NCBI GenBank assembly: GCA_029168955.1
Contig: JAPDOI010000117.1
Coordinates: 682,001-746,000, forward strand
Source: Aplectana chamaeleonis
Taxonomy: Eukaryota > Nematoda > Chromadorea > Rhabditida > Cosmocercidae
Length of the DNA: 64,000 nucleotides
Reading direction: 5' to 3'
The notes beneath the pieces were generated by a model. That model did no database searches and was not told the DNA's origin. It was given only the letters and a program-made list of their open reading frames with translations. The position numbers and the translations under genes are program-made. Each line of letters starts with the position of its first letter. The first letter of the stretch is position 1. Below, piece after piece: positions 33,640-45,229 of this stretch.

Positions 33640-33897
33640 CCCTCGATGCCCGATCAGCTCGCAGTGAGAAGCTTGGCCTGCGTTGCGGCTCGTTTGGATA
33701 AGAGGTGAACGGGTGGGCGTGTGGTGTTCCGGCCCCAGCCCGGGCACCTGGTAATCGATGCTGATGACCATCACAGCATCGATCACCAGGTGCCCGGGCT
33801 GGGACCTGAACACCACACGGCCACTCGTTCACCTATTATCAAAAGGAGCCGCAACGCAGGCCAAGCTCCTCCGTGCGATCTGCTCGGACATCGAGGG
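33640..33897. mobile_element. 258-bp palindromic TA element
   Basis: Arms of about 125 bp pair: the ends CCCTCGATG.CCGA and the centre CCAGCCCGGGCACCTGGT match their reverse-strand partners around an 8-10 bp loop near 33767. Flanked by TA at 33638-33639 and 33898-33899. Non-coding. Confidence 0.87.
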
Positions 33898-33954
33898 TAT
33901 ATAGTCTCGCGATTTCAGAGCAGCGCGCCAAGGGTCATGGCTGGCCTGGGATGC

Positions 33955-34890
33955 AAAGTATACTCAGTATCCGAATCACTCCTTTTCGGATATCCGACGA
34001 TATCCGAGATTCGGATAATTCGTTATCCGAGAATTCGAAAAAACGCATTATCTGACTCGAACCAATATCCGAGAAATTTAAAATCGGCATTATCTGAATC
34101 GAACCACTATCGGAAGGGTCGAAAATTTGGATAAAATTGGATAAAATTCTGACAAATATCGGATAAAATCGGGTAAAATTTCGGATAAAATCGGGTAATT
34201 TTCGGTTAAAATCGGTGAATTTTTGAATGAAGTCGGATAAAATTGCACTAGGTCACGCACATTTTCCGTACCGCCTTCTATTTAGTGCATCAACCCAGGA
34301 TTTCCCCCCTCTTTTCAAAATCGGAAGGGTCGTTGCGGCGCGGAAAAAATTGTGTGGTCAAGTGAAGTGACCAAGTGTCTAGTTATTCAGTTTAAAAGTT
34401 TTTCTGTAGTTGCTTTGCATACTTTTTACTTGCTAGTTGTCCTGAAAAACCTAAAAGCTGTGTATGGATAATACTGTGCCTCCCAACGACGATAGGATAA
34501 TTGAAGATTTGTTTTTCTATTTTTATTAATATGCCTATATAAAGATTGCAGTTTGTATGTTAACAAACTGCAAATGCAATAAAGTACTACTGTTTGCTCA
34601 ATAACGGATGTTTTCAAAGGCTTTCCTTGAGTACCTGGTTTATTTTTCACCGTTTCGCCTCAACTTTGTTCCGAAAATATCCGAAGTTATCTGATATTAT
34701 TCGACCGGATATCCGTATCCGAATCATTGGAAAAATGGCATTCTCTGAATCGATCCATTACCCGAAAATTTGAAAAAGCGCATTATCTGAATCGAACCAA
34801 TATCCGGAAAATTTAAAATCGGCATTATCCGAATCGATCCATTAACCGAAAAGTTATCTTCGGATAACAAGTATAATGCACAGGCGCAAC
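33955..34890. repeat. Two TATCCGAA/CGGATAA motif arrays, possibly one TIR element
   Basis: 33960-34235 and 34675-34870 consist of variants of TATCCGAAT, ATCGGATAAAA and GAATCGAACCA in both orientations. The outer ends resemble an inverted pair (GCAAAGTATACTCAGTATCC against GCATTATACTTGTTATCC), which would make one element of about 930 bp. The centre, 34236-34674, is different sequence. No coding capacity. Confidence 0.55.
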
Positions 34891-35106
34891 GTGCTCGTTC
34901 GTCACTGTTCGTCATAAATCTATAACCGCCGGCTAACAGTGGTCCCCTTTTTTATTAAGGTTTAATCTGGACTCTGCCTGCCTTTAGAATTTCAGCTCAA
35001 GAGCGCTAACCGTTTACAACAGAATCAAAAACCGGGGAAAAACTAGGCGAAAACATACTTTTTCGGGCCATCTTCGACTATCTTTCTTGATTTATATTCT
35101 GCTACC

Positions 35107-36603
35107 ATGATTGTACAACGATATAACTTTCATCTATCTTACCATCTTATCAAGACACATAAGTTGGTTAGGGATGAGCACAACAACTTGGACAGCACTT
35201 CCATCAAGACAAGGCCAATAGTGTCTTCTTGTGGAGGACCAACGGATCGAATCGGCTGGTTACTGCAACGTATTCTCAGCCCGCTTTCGTCGTTCGTACC
35301 AGCTCACTTGAAAAACGCAGTCCAATTTCTCCAACAACTAAACAGTTGTTACTTCAACGACTATCCGAGACTGGAATATCAGAGCTTCGATGTTGTTGCA
35401 CTATACAAGAACGTTGATACGAGGAGAGCAATCGAGTCCTGTTCACGTATGATACAGCAGCACAATCATGGACTTCAGCTTTTCGGTCTCAGCGTAGAAG
35501 ACATCGAGGAATTGCTACGAAGCGTAGTGAACGTCAATTCCTTCCGCTTCCGCAACGTATTCTACAAGCAGATAAGAGGACTGGCAATGGAAAGTAGACT
35601 AGCGCCATTACTTGCGATCTTGTTTATGGATAGCCTGGAAAGAAGCGCTCTATCACCAGAAGTGCTATTCTTTGGGAGATACGTTTACGACATATCCATT
35701 GTCACAAAGTCTAGTGCCGCGCTGCGACGAACTTTTGCAATATTGAATGCTGCATGCCCATCGATAAGACTGACTACTGAAGAACCCGCATCAGATGGGT
35801 ATCTACCGTTTCTGGATACGAAAGTGAAAGTGGCAGAGGGTCAAATTAACAGCGTGTGGTAGAGGAAGGAGACCTCTCACAATATTATCATCCACAGCCG
35901 GAGTTGTCACCCATCTTATATGAAGAAGAACGTAGTTCGCCATATGATTATCACATCGACTGAATTGACTTCTGTGAACTCCCACGGAATGGAAACCTTG
36001 GTGCAAGAGATTCTGCAGCAAAATGGTTACGGATCAAGACCACCTTTGGGTTGGAAGCCTCACCGGACACCAAACGGAACAACACTTGTGCTGCCTTTCG
36101 TTTCTGAATCCTTCGCAATGGACGTAAATAGAGTTGTAAAACGATCACGGCTTCCAATCAGCTTAGTGTTTCGACCACCGCTGAACTTAAGACGTCTCCT
36201 AACATCATCACGTCAATACGAGGACCAGTGTGAGCGAACCAATTGCCTGGACTGCAGTGGACGAGAAAATGTATGCGAGAAATGCGTTGTAAACAGAGTG
36301 GATTGTCTAGTCTGTCAAGAATTTTACATCGGCGAGACGGCCAGGCCGCTCTTTTTGCGAATGAATGAGCACAGACGGGCTTTGAGAACTCCACAGAGTT
36401 ATCCAGAAAACCCGTTTTCGAAGCACCGCACACTACGGCACCCACTTGAAGAACCACCCCAGCTGCGTGTGGCAATCATTCATAGAAACGAAGAGGATAC
36501 GGTCGTGAGAAAAATAAAGGAGGCATTGGAGATAAAGAAGGAGAAGCCGCCGATTAACAGCAAAGAAGAGATGAAGGAAGCCATGAGGCTGATTATTTTG
36601 TGA
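35107..36603 (+). pseudogene. Penelope-like element: reverse transcriptase + GIY-YIG endonuclease
   Basis: One frame of 498 codons with a single stop at 35860-35862 (codon 252). The reverse transcriptase part has SYHLIKTHK, SFDVVALYKNVD (motif A, codons 93-104), RGLAMESRLAPLLAI (motif B) and the motif C block FGRYVYDISIV, where the first Asp expected in YVDD is Tyr (codon 194, 35686-35688). The C-terminal part carries a Cys cluster (CERTNCLDC, then CEKC and CLVC), then EFYIGETARPLFLRMNEH (codons about 405-422), the GIY-YIG-type endonuclease of Penelope elements. These retroelements copy RNA onto a cut target or chromosome end. The N-terminus is missing upstream of 35107, as is common for 5'-truncated copies. 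The lost Asp and the stop make it inactive. Confidence 0.92.
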
Positions 36604-36902
36604 TAACGATTAATGATTCAACGGGATCGGAGAAGTATCAAGAAGTCCTTATCCCTCTAATCCCTCAGAGGCACACTCATTTTCCGAGGCCTCTCTAACC
36701 CAGTCTCCCCATTTCCATCTTTGTCCATTTAGAGGTAGGTGGGATGTTCTACTTTCTCCAACACCTTACACTTCCCACCTTATTCAGAACACCTCCTCTG
36801 GGCTCCCCTCCCTGTTGGCGACTCCGTCCCACCCTCTTCGCCACAGGTCGGTAGTTGCTGTTGGCTCAATTATATTATTGATTGCACTGCAATTTTTCAG
36901 TT

Positions 36903-36945
36903 GGACCTGATGAAGGGCTTATGCCCGAAACGTTGTCATTAAAAC
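36903..36945 (+). ncRNA. Hammerhead ribozyme-like motif in Penelope 3' region
   Basis: The conserved core is present: CTGATGA (36907-36913), stem II GGGC-TTAT-GCCC (36915-36926), GAAA (36927-36930), then a minimal stem III of two pairs with loop GTT leading to the cleavage triplet GTC (36935-36937). Hammerheads with very short stem III are known from Penelope-like elements. Stem I pairs poorly in this copy (the first pair would be A-C), so activity is doubtful. Confidence 0.65.
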
Positions 36946-37276
36946 GTTTGAAGAGAAGAGCTTCTACATAATATTTTTCTGAAGATATAACTTTCGTGGA
37001 ATACACGCATCTCCTGCATGATACAAAGCCTTTGATGACCATAACAGCGCACCAAATTTCAATTGGGCCGTGGATATAATTTTTGAACAATCTGTTCAAA
37101 ATAATTATGGAATAAATGCCGGTAGTTGATTTTTTCTATGAACGCACCGTTTCAGAAAATTAGTTGAAACATGGCAGCGGCGTTCGAATCCATTGAAACT
37201 CGCTTTCCTGGACCTCCAGGCTGCATTCGGCTCTTCATATCGTTAGCGATTGTTGGCGCCAACTCTGTGCGTGGGA

Positions 37277-38204
37277 CAGTTAGGGGCCGAATAGAGTACC
37301 GCCGCTGAAAGGCGCGGCAGCATGCAATGGAGGAGTATAGGGCTATGCAGAGTTGGGCCGCCGCGAGTCTCGCTGCGGCGGGGCAATGATGGAGAGTGGG
37401 GGACGCCACGCAGCGGGCGAGGGCGGCGACGTGCCGCGCGAGAGCGGCGACGCGGGTACCTCGCTGAGTGTTTACGTCGCCGCGACAGCAGCGGTTACCG
37501 CAGCGACGCCGCCAGCGGGCGGCGGCGAGGAATGGTCTGGACCATTTCTACGACCGGCGTGGTGTGCCGCCATCGATCCGTTCAATGATTTTTTTCATTG
37601 CTTAGTCATCCATGCGTTTTTTCTATTTTCACTCACATTTGAGGTATTGATCGCACCCCTCCGTAAACGCTTGAGCACTTTTTTCACTCATTCGTGGTTT
37701 TTTATGTGATCTATTCTGAGCCACTCCTATTGATTTCATCACAGTTTCTTTTTTTGTAAGGTAATACCGATTCTCACCACAAATTCAAGAAATCCTCATT
37801 AACGTTGCCACAACATTTTTAGTTTTCCGCTTCTGAGAGCAGTTCCTCCAATTTTTTTTCTCGAAATGAAATACAACAATGAGCACATGAAAGCAAGCGA
37901 GAAAAGTTATGACGAAATTTTGAAATCGAAAAAAAATTCGAACTTTGGCGTGGAATGAATGAGGTTGTACGTAATGTATGAAAATGAAGAACGACGGAGG
38001 CAACGCTGCCACTCTGCGAGGCATCGAAGTGCGCCGCTGGGTCATGTTTTCGCCATGCCCCAATCTTCTCGTTCGGCGGCGCGTCGGCGAGCGGCGCAAC
38101 TCTGCATAGCCCTTATCGATCATGCGACGCCGCACGATCGCTTCTCCTCCATTGCATGGTGTCGCTCCTTCCAGCGACGGGACTCTATTCGGCCCCTTAC
38201 GCAG
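37277..38204. mobile_element. Foldback-type element, ~110-145 bp GC-rich arms
   Basis: The left arm 37277-37385 and right arm 38060-38204 share AGGGGCCGAATAGAGT, ATGCAATGGAGGAG and GGGCTATGCAGAGTTG in inverted orientation. The right arm has an extra 25-30 bp with CGATCGTGCGGCG. The interior starts with a run of CGGCGACG words (37416-37545) and ends AT-rich. Target duplication not identified. Frames 37322-37709 on the plus strand are products of the GC-rich repeats. Confidence 0.75.
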
Positions 38205-39013
38205 CTGGGGCTGGGCTATTGCTGAGAATCCCTGGCCACGTGAGAACTCGTCCACGGCAATTTTTAATATCCGAAACCATCGCACCTTGCCTGGGCTTTC
38301 TTTATTTCTGTTAGATCAGGACTTAGAAGGGGCATAGAGAAAATGTATTACCCACTAAATCGGACTTCCACTAGTAGTTCCAACTAATTATCATAAAGTT
38401 GAACTCGGACGAGTTGCCACTTAGTGGTCGTTTCTCAATGCTTTCTTTGAATTTATGGTTATTCTGTATTATTTCTCTTCGTTCTTTTTCGTTTTACTTG
38501 TAGAATAGCTGATTAATCTCACTCTGTTGATTCCTGCGCATTTTCCCGATCGATACACGGAATGAGAGTTTTTGCTTTCATGCTTGGGCTCTTTGGCTGC
38601 TGGTTTTTTTAGGTAGCTTTTCCGTCCTGTGAGCACAATTTTGATTTTCTCTGCAGCGACGGGAATGAATTTAGTTGTAACTGGATTCAGAATTGTTTTG
38701 ATTGGCTTTCGAAAAAAGAAAATAGCTGAAAAAACCGTGATAGAGTACACGCCACAAAAATACTTCAAAATAAGGATTTAAGACTCAAATAACAACAGTC
38801 ATGTTTTTTGTGGGGGGGGGGGGAGCGGAGAGAGTGACAGTAGGCGAGCAAGTCAAGTCCGTTGTTCATAAAATTAGTTTCAATGTGGGTGGCTCAGAGC
38901 TGTTGGAGAACCAGAAACGACAAAAATTGACAGTTTGAAAAAATAGTAATAGATACGCTTGTTGTGGGCTATTAATTGTGACTTTTTTCAGCACCATACC
39001 TGGCTTCCATATA
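38205..39013. other. Unassigned; contains a 13-G run
   Basis: Homopolymer of about 13 G near 38811-38823. No gene recognised. Confidence 0.45.
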
Positions 39014-39256
39014 CAGTTCACCTCCGCACTGCCCGCAAAGTGCACGCTGATTGCGAAATCGTGCTGCGGCGCGGTTGCAAGTATCCTCAGACAGGGATGT
39101 AGGATCACCCGGGCGGTGGGATCACCCGGGCACCAAAGGCGAAAACCGCCCGGGTGATCCCACATCTCTGTCTGAGGATACTCCCAACCGCGCCGCAGCA
39201 CGATTTCGCAATCAGCGTGCACTTTGCGGACTGAACGGCAGTGCGGAGGTGAACAG
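39014..39256. mobile_element. 243-bp palindromic TA element
   Basis: Arms of about 105 bp pair: GTTCACCTCCGCACTGCC at one end, then GCAAAGTGCACGCTGATTGC, ATCGTGCTGCGGCGCGGTTG and ATCACCCGGGCGGT near the centre. TA flanks at 39012-39013 and 39257-39258. Non-coding. Confidence 0.87.
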
Positions 39257-39258
39257 TA

Positions 39259-40266
39259 ACTGTGGCGAATCACCAGGTCTCGGTTGTTCAAAAAACAATC
39301 CACCCAAATATATGAAAGGAAACGATCGAAATAAAGAGGGAGGAATTACTCATTTTTTACTTCAATGGGATTATTCCGCTCCTTTGGTTGCTATCGTCGT
39401 TGTGTGGTTCAGTGTCGATGTCGTCGGGACCGGTGCTTCAGATGCGTAGTCGTATTTAGTAGTCGATGCAGAATTATTAGAGAAGGGGCACAAGCAGCAG
39501 TCGAGGAGGAAACAGTAGAAAATGGTCAAGAGCAGCCGCCGCTGGAGTCGTCCCAATCACGGAATGAAGAAATTGCAATTGTATGGCCCAAAATTCCTTA
39601 GAGTCGCTGGTATCGGGGCCCCTGACGGTTACGGTCTGTTGATCAGTCGATTTGACTGGCATTTTGCCTGTTGATTTCATCATGGCGTGTCTCATTTTTT
39701 TTCTCCGGTTTTCACCTCGTTGTTGGCGCTGTTTGATCTTGTTCTTATTTGTTCATGTAGATATTAGTTTCGGTTAGGATTTGATGGGTAAAATGGGTTA
39801 GAAACTAAAAACCAACACTAACAAAACAATTGGTCTGCTCAAATAATTCAGTGCCGAATAACGGTATCTCAATGTGATTATAAAGAGGAACGGAATAAGC
39901 AAAAGACCTGATGGTGGTCGAGGTGGGTTCGCTTCAAGTTTCCTATTTTCCTTTTTTCCAGAATTGTTGTTGCCGCAGCATCAACGCTATCCGTGGCAGT
40001 AAACCGCCAGATATTGTACTACGTTACGAAAAGCGTGCGCCTTGTACGCTCTTGAGAGCGACAATTTAAAATTTCGATGCTATCACAGCAGGGGAAGGAG
40101 GTAGTTGGCCACTACCATTTGTCCGCGCCGCAGCAACTCTCCTGGTTTTGGAAGGGGGGACCAAGGGCTGGTGCTAAAATTGATTGAGCAGGGGCACGGA
40201 AAAATGGGCGTGGCCAGTGCGATGACCAAATGCCTCCCCCTTAGCACCAAAATTTCAATGAGCCTG
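39259..40266. other. Unassigned 1 kb
   Basis: No gene recognised. Confidence 0.45.
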
Positions 40267-40743
40267 AAGCCTAGTTTTGACTGCATCGCTGCTGTTTTTC
40301 ATCGCAGCGATTTTGCACCCGCTGCTGCAGCGATGTAGCAGCGGCAGCGAATCTGTTCATAGTGCATAGGCCCACGGATGATTGGAGAAATTCAATCAAT
40401 CAGTGAAATTAATGGCTGGTATTCGTTAATAACGCGTTTCGACTCGAAAACACTGATCTTGTCATCTGAAAGCGTCAACGTTCACTAGACGAAACGTGTC
40501 ATTCTCTGGCAATCGCTCCATCGCTGACAATTTGGCCGCGATGGAGCGATGGTCAGCGACCATTGAGAATCGCTCTTCAAGCAGCGATACAGTAAAACAT
40601 GGGAATTCGACGCCGCGACCCAGCGATGTGGGACGTTTGACACGAAGCGATCACAATTGGAGCGGCTTTCCATTACGTGCGATGAAAAAGGAACAGTGTC
40701 CCTCGCATGGCTGCAGCGACCACCTGCAGTCAAAACTAGGCTT
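40267..40743. mobile_element. 477-bp TIR element with AGCGAT motif array
   Basis: A 19-bp perfect inverted repeat, AAGCCTAGTTTTGACTGCA, occupies 40267-40285 and 40725-40743. The interior has ten copies of AGCGAT/ATCGCT, about forty times the number expected by chance for a 477-bp stretch, mostly as GCAGCGAT or ATCGCTCC. No coding capacity. Target duplication unclear. Confidence 0.82.
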
Positions 40744-42426
40744 GAGAAGTGGCCGCTTTGATTTCTAGAGGAAGCTTCTTTTTTGGCTTGAAAGTTGAAA
40801 AATTACTCCACAGTGTCAATTTTGTATCAAAAACATGCAATTTGATTGCAAAACTGTTTTGTTATTTGTAATAGGCAACAATTCGGTTTACTTTGTTTTT
40901 GCTTCATCCAGCAAATCATGAGGATCGTTCCAAAAAATTTTGTGATTCGCTTTTTGAATCTCTCATTTTCATTGAAGATCCGGATTTCAATCCGAAAATT
41001 ATCTATTTTGGTCTCAAGAAACGTGTTGAAATTTTTTGAGCATTGTTCACTGTTCGTCGGAATCGGAGCCACCTGGCTGTTCGACTTAATCTCCCATTCT
41101 CCGTCCCACTGCTGTTTCTGTCCGAGTTCCACTTCGACCGGACAGCAACAGCAGTGGCCCATAAATTGGGGAAACACAAGCCGAACTGTCGGGCGGTCAA
41201 AAATTGCGTGAGTACTAATGCTTGTCCCATCAGTCAGACATGGGCATGCGACTCTTGTGCTTGGATGACTTTTTAAGCTTCAGACAACGGCGCTTGACCC
41301 TGCTGTGTTGAGATTCCTCGGATTCGTGTACTTCTTGTTTTCTTATTTCAGAAGGTGCCTTTTACGTGTCTGAATCGAAATGTGTACTTCGCCGTTGTCC
41401 CTTTATGTCCATGGCTAATGGGAAGTTCGACGACAATGGGATTACAATGGGAAGTCCATGGAAGCCCTCAGCCTCAGACGAAATAGCGTGGAGATTTTTA
41501 GTATTGTAAGATCTAATATAGTTCTCAAGGAAGGAAACTCGATACAATGTGTGCATTAAATTTGTTCAAAATTCGGAGTCGAAATGTGACGCGGTATTAC
41601 CACTGCTGTTTCCCTATTTACAGCCTCGCTCCCAGTAAACTCTTCGTCTCCCATTTGTTCTGCAGCAAGGGCAGCACTCGTATCTGCCTGGTACATTGCC
41701 CTCTTCTTTTCTCAAATCCTCACAATACCAAGCTTCACATACACACGATGCATATGTTCCATCCAGTCATTCTCCTAGCCCGCACCTGAAGCAGATAGTG
41801 TAAAATGTTTACCTTCCACTCGGAAGCTTTGGAAAGAAATTTTTCGTATGGAGGCCCCGAACAACGCGCTGAGTTCACTCATCCAAGAAGTCCTGCATAG
41901 CTCACAAGTTGGCGGATAAATGAAAAGTGAGTGTTACCACTGGATAAAAAAAGCAGTGGAAAGGAGGAAGCCTTGAGAGCTTTACACCTTGCTCTGCACA
42001 GTATTCGTCGACAGCGTAATGTCGTATGGCGTGAGGCCCTCCTCTGCTGACAAGGAACTCATATAACTGTCAGAAAGTAACTGAGTGCGAGCGTTTGGTG
42101 CCCTTACCATTTTTTCCTCTGCTATCTTGTCTGCTTGCATTTTCACAGCGTATGCAATGCTTTAGATATGGTAACCGTGCACGCAGGTACGCAGATGAGA
42201 GAAGTGCGTTGATGTATTCTCGCCCTCTCGCCGCACAATCGAATGAAACCAAATCTAGTGTGATGCTGATACGAAAAGCAACCGCGGCCAAAAAGTCCTT
42301 CTTCGTGCTGTCCGCTGCGACGTGCATTTGAGGTCCGATAACTTCTATTTTCCTTCTTTGTCGACGACATTGTGAGGATCTAAGATCTCAGTATTTCTTT
42401 TCAGTTTCCAAAGACTGATAAAAAGT
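40744..42426. other. Unassigned 1.7 kb
   Basis: No gene or element recognised. Frames up to 121 codons (40846-41211) match no family I know. Confidence 0.45.
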
Positions 42427-42840
42427 TCAGTTACTCCTCTCCACCAATGTGTTCTGTATTGGCGGAGCAGGCCGAGAGGAGTATGAATGGTTCACCTTTT
42501 CCAGCTGTCTCGAGTGGTATGGAGCGCTGTCTATGACCAGTGTGACCTTCCGACCTGCAGCGAACTCCTTCATGTGAGGGATCGATCCTTCGAGCCACTT
42601 TTCGAACACTGGAGCTGTCATGGCCTTATGGTAATCTTCGCTGGTTAGCCGTGTTTCAGTTACGGGTACACCGATTTGGAATGACACCTTTCTCTGACTT
42701 TGCGCCGATGACAATGCCTCGTTTGCCCTTTTTTTGTTGCAGTTTTACCACAGGAGTATTGCTCCATCATCTCAAAAGTCTTGGGTTGAGTAACGGCTAC
42801 GGGGGTTTCTCTTGTTTTGAAGTAGGTTGCCTATTTTATA
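42427..42840 (-). pseudogene. Tc1-like DDE transposase fragment
   Basis: The minus strand reads DYHKAMTAPVFEKWLE, then VTLVIDSAPYHSRQLEK. This resembles the block around the second catalytic Asp in a widespread animal DDE transposase family (DYHxxMNxxxFxxWF ... VMDNAPYHS). Upstream on the same strand, about 42690-42730, GKRGIVIGAKSEKG resembles the preceding strand of that domain but is in another frame. The Glu-containing end is missing. Terminal repeats were not found. A dead fragment. Confidence 0.68.
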
Positions 42841-43055
42841 CCAGTCACCTCAGATGAGCTTAGCGATTTATCACAGATACGAAGTCTTGACATTTCTTAA
42901 ATTATTTTTAATGCCGTTTTTATCGTGCAACGGTTCAGAAAGTCCTGTTCCCTCATCGTTTCGATTTTTATTTTTTCCTGCATTTACCTCAGGATTGTAA
43001 TTGACGCCTTTGGTTGAGTATAAACAAGGTCTTATTGTTAGACTTGACTGCTATG

Positions 43056-43230
43056 TTATGTTATGTTATGTTATGTTATGTTATGTTATGTTATGTTATG
43101 TTATGTTATGTTATGTTATGTTATGTTATGTTATGTTATGTTATGTTATGTTATGTTATGTTATGTTATGTTATGTTATGTTATGTTATGTTATGTTATG
43201 TTATGTTATGTTATGTTATGTTATGTTATG
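43056..43230 (+). repeat. TTATG pentamer array, 35 perfect copies
   Basis: 175 bp of uninterrupted TTATG. Reading frames through it encode repeating MLCYV on paper but this is a microsatellite. The reverse-strand equivalent (CATAA) is at 50966-51160. Confidence 0.98.
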
Positions 43231-43735
43231 TCATGCACGCTGTGCTATGTCATATTAAATTATGTTATGTTACGGAGTAACATATTTTGACATAAATAAC
43301 AATTTATTATCACTTCATCTGGGAAACGAGAAAATAGCCAAATGCTTCTGACTTCGCTTTGTAGTTAGTTTGAAATATGTATAGCACCAAACAGAACATA
43401 CATATAGACTAGCTTACCCGGATAATCCGGGCGGAGTAAGCGGCTGAGCTTTCTGTCATGGCAAATTATAACGGTGGCAAGGAGATTTTGACATGATATA
43501 TAGGCGCGATGAGCCTTACTCCGACCGGCTCAAAATGAGGGAGCTAGGCTATTTATTTAAGTTTCATAGGAAATTTCCTGTTGCGCACGAAAACAAAGCG
43601 GCAGATAGATTTCGTGAGAAGTTCGTGCTCGTATGTATGAAAAAATATTGTATTAGGTTAAGAGCAACTGCCGCACGAGGAACGGTAATCTCTTTTATCA
43701 ATGAAATGTGAGCCATATATACTTGCAATACCCGC
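43231..43735. other. Dispersed repeat fragments
   Basis: 43428-43560 resembles 49575-49680 (shared TCATGGCAAA, TATAACGGT-type and GACCGGCTC words). 43575-43640 is inverted relative to 51568-51625 (words ATAGATTTCGTGAGAAGTT). No gene recognised. Confidence 0.6.
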
Positions 43736-44922
43736 TCTAAGTTTTGCAGAAACGCGGAGCATTTGCCAACCTTGAGGAAAAAACTTCCGATGCTTGTAAC
43801 GTTTTTGAACGTAGACTTTTCAAATTATAAAAACGCTATAATATCCACAGCATAAAAATATTGTGCTTTGTGTGCCGAAGTTCTCTAAAATAGCCTTGTT
43901 GCCGCGAGCAGCGAAGTGCGGCGGAACTTTGAGTAGGAATTGTACAAGTAACAGAACAGCAATCTCTGTGTTTCCTTCATGAATCAGATGCAGGTAGGAC
44001 GTTCGCGAGATTCATACATGTGGAATTTCCGAACTACTTCATTTAAAGTCAGCGTTCACGATTATCATCATCGGCGACTTTCCGCAGTGAAATGATAGGC
44101 GAGAAAGATCCTAGGCTACCAGTGTCGAAAGAAGGGTAGAAAACGAGCCATGAGTGACAAAATAACGGCTGCGAACAAGCGTTTTGGTGTACCAGAAACG
44201 CCCCGTGCTCCAGATCCGCCCCCTCGATGTGAACAAATGAAGACTCAGATTACAGGAATGATCAAGTCAAGGAAGTGCTGATAAGTGAGCTGATCGTTTC
44301 ATTGCACTGATAGGTACCACCCATCTTGCGGTCAACTCCTCCCCGCTCAAAAATCAACGTAAACAAGAGAGGGTTTTTTGCTCAAAAACGCGTCTTTAGT
44401 GTCCTTTTTATGCATGCCTTGCTATATACGGCACCAGACCTTCTGTAAACCGTGGAGGTATTGGAAGTGAAATTTATCGTGAACACTGCCTTTAACGATT
44501 TAGGGTTTCTGCAACACAAGTCCGACTTTTCTGGAAATTCCCAAGTATTTTATTGGAGGATTTTTTGAATTCTTCCCGCACAAATTTCGAGATTGAGATT
44601 GTACCACCTGCATACAATTAATGAAGAGAACATAAGGGTTCCTCTTCTATTGATTGTACAAGTACTGCTTAACGTTCCGCCGCACTTTGCAGCGCGCGAC
44701 TTTCTTGAGAAACGGCAGCAAAAACATTTTCATTCAAAACAAGGCGAGTATAGAGAACTTCGGTACACAAAGAACAATATTGGGTACAAATTTAACCTGT
44801 GAATATGATATCATCTTAAAGAATTTGAGAAAATCCTCGTTTTAAAACGTTACAAGCATCGGACGTTTTTTGCCAAGTTTGGCGAATGCTTTCCGTTTTT
44901 ACAAAACTTGGCGGGGGTATTG
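43736..44922. mobile_element. Palindromic TA-type element, copy 2, with nested TTAA element in its loop
   Basis: The left arm 43736-44042 and right arm 44565-44922 match the arms of 31430-32223: same end CAATACCCGC, same AAGTTTTGCAGAAACG-type start, same CGAAGTGCGGCGGAACTTT block. The flanking TA is decayed. The loop carries 44047-44491, inserted at a TTAA that the uninterrupted copy retains as CATTAAAC. Confidence 0.83.
44047..44491 (+). mobile_element. 445-bp TTAA-flanked TIR element (in palindrome loop)
   Basis: Ends AGTCAGCGTTCACGAT and (reverse) AGGCAGTGTTCACGAT, flanked by TTAA at 44043-44046 and 44492-44495. Belongs with 49796-50344, 60038-60523 and 60670-61155 by its termini, but the interior differs. 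TTAA targets suit piggyBac- or Kolobok-type enzymes. No transposase present. Confidence 0.82.
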
Positions 44923-45229
44923 GAGTTCTTCGACAACATTCATTTTGCACCAGCTTCCCAACTACCCGTAATGGATTGGTACTCTAACCCGATAGGAAAA
45001 CCGCACATCTGTACACTTCATGTGCAGAGTTAGAGAGGCTTGTGTGCTTTGAAAGTTGTCAAAGAACAACATATGATTCGCACCTGATTCGTAAGCGAGG
45101 ACGCAGCTCTCTGCAAGACGTTGTTGCAAACTCTAGGGATATTTTTTGAAACGTGGATCAATTCAGCAAAAATTCTACTTGCAATTCTAGTTTATCTTGT
45201 GTACACCGCAGGAGATTCCGATTGAAGCC

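Noticed and set aside
37322..37709. GC-rich frames of 88 and 118 codons
   Set aside because: They coincide with a foldback arm and a CGGCGACG-rich interior; no known domain.
40846..41211. 121-codon plus-strand frame
   Set aside because: Overlaps a similarly long minus-strand frame and shows no known motif.
42070..42327. 85-codon minus-strand frame
   Set aside because: Plausible composition but no recognisable domain and no supporting exons nearby.
43001..43290. Frames encoding repeated MLCYV
   Set aside because: Translation of a pure TTATG microsatellite. The same applies to 50935-51182.
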